Shown here one piece after another: positions 63,698 to 64,000 of a DNA stretch of 64,000 nucleotides; the stretch's first letter is position 1; each line of letters starts with the position of its first letter. The notes below the pieces were generated by a model that worked only from the letters and a program-made list of their open reading frames with translations, did no database searches and was not told where the DNA came from. The stretch lies in assembly GCF_015291705.1 (NCBI RefSeq), contig NZ_CP030050.1:4712001-4776000 (forward strand), written 5' to 3'. A program made the translations under genes and the position numbers. This stretch comes from Bradyrhizobium arachidis. Its GTDB lineage: Bacteria; Pseudomonadota; Alphaproteobacteria; Rhizobiales; Xanthobacteraceae.

Positions 63698-64000
63698 ATG
63701 GAAACAATTCGCATGCTCTCGACGCTCGGCCTGATGGGCGCGATGCGCAGCCTGGCCTCCGCGTTCGAGGCCGCCAGCGGCATCCATGTCGATGCGGACT
63801 TCGCGCCGACGCTGGCGCTGCTCAAGCGTCTGCGCGACGGCGAGGCCGCCGATCTCGTCATCCTCACGCGCGAAGGCCTCGACGAGATGATCGGTGAGGG
63901 CCGCGTGATCGCTGGCAGCGCAGCCGATCTGGCGCGCTCCTTTGTCGGCATTGCCGTGCGGGCAGGGCAGGCCCATCCCGACATCGCAACCGAAGCCGCG
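63698..64000 (+). CDS. Solute-binding domain protein, 3' end outside window
   Basis: The visible 101 residues (METIRMLSTLGLMGAMRSLA ... LKRLRDGEAADLVILTREGLDEMIGEGRVI) match the start of a type II periplasmic-binding domain of the ModA molybdate-binding kind, but lack a signal peptide. AGGA lies 7 nt before ATG 63698. A substrate-binding domain without export signal could be a cytoplasmic sensor. It may be co-transcribed with the two-domain GrlR-like gene 22 bp upstream. Confidence 0.75.
   Translation, partial: METIRMLSTLGLMGAMRSLASAFEAASGIHVDADFAPTLALLKRLRDGEAADLVILTREGLDEMIGEGRVIAGSAADLARSFVGIAVRAGQAHPDIATEAA

Noticed and set aside
62648..63976. 442-residue minus-strand frame across the two-domain GrlR-like gene
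   Set aside because: Spans the glnII terminator and three real plus-strand genes; composition is shadow-like.

Overview
The window is a high-GC chromosomal segment whose gene content, gene order and repeats point to an alphaproteobacterium of the Bradyrhizobium type. Supporting signs are a eukaryote-like type II glutamine synthetase (glnII) behind a sigma-54 promoter, the order ppx-ppk-hdaA-CDP-alcohol phosphatidyltransferase divergent from purMN, a malic enzyme fused to a phosphotransacetylase domain, and several families of palindromic intergenic repeats familiar from Bradyrhizobium. The genus is inferred; no 16S or tRNA gene is present. I saw no phage, insertion sequence, CRISPR array or integron.

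Layout. 1-8.2 kb: polyphosphate genes (partial ppx, ppk), the replication regulator hdaA, a phosphatidyltransferase, purMN, a cold-shock protein and an autotransporter-barrel-like outer membrane protein. 8.3-11.5 kb: a LysR regulator divergent from a compact cassette of a GNAT-like protein, a GNAT acetyltransferase, an isochorismatase-fold protein without the usual catalytic cysteine, and a 55-residue protein. 11.5-15.4 kb: an aromatic-acid module (class A flavin monooxygenase, IclR regulator, AAHS-type transporter) with two copies of the same 19-bp palindrome in its control regions. 15.6-20.7 kb: class III aminotransferase, RNase D with a tiny membrane ORF upstream, and a LysR/zinc-free alcohol dehydrogenase pair. 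20.7-29.7 kb: two ABC uptake systems, one complete and controlled by a GntR/FadR regulator, one lacking an ATPase but joined to a metallophosphoesterase. 29.9-39 kb: SelO, aspS, a large membrane-anchored protein of unknown function, maeB and a DoxX protein. 39-47.5 kb: envelope genes (TPR/glycosyltransferase protein, polysaccharide deacetylase, glutathione peroxidase, two-module L,D-transpeptidase, CreA) and several small exported proteins. 47.5-54.3 kb: a MocR regulator divergent from a PNPOx-like protein, an M20 deacylase, and a tryptophan-to-anthranilate operon (formamidase-like hydrolase, kynA, kynU). 54.4-64 kb: a cobalamin-binding-like protein, small enzymes, a single-domain and a double-domain GrlR-like protein, an SGNH hydrolase, a tyrosine phosphatase, a MliC-like lysozyme inhibitor, a gstI-like small gene divergent from glnII, and a partial solute-binding protein.

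How it works together. Most of the segment is core and accessory metabolism in short operons. The best regulatory finds are the paired IclR-type palindromes at 13153-13171 and 14017-14035, and the back-to-back sigma-54-like promoters between a gstI-like gene and glnII, where the family precedent is translational control of glutamine synthetase II. The GNAT/isochorismatase-fold cassette and the GrlR-like paralogues are the best candidates for undescribed biology.
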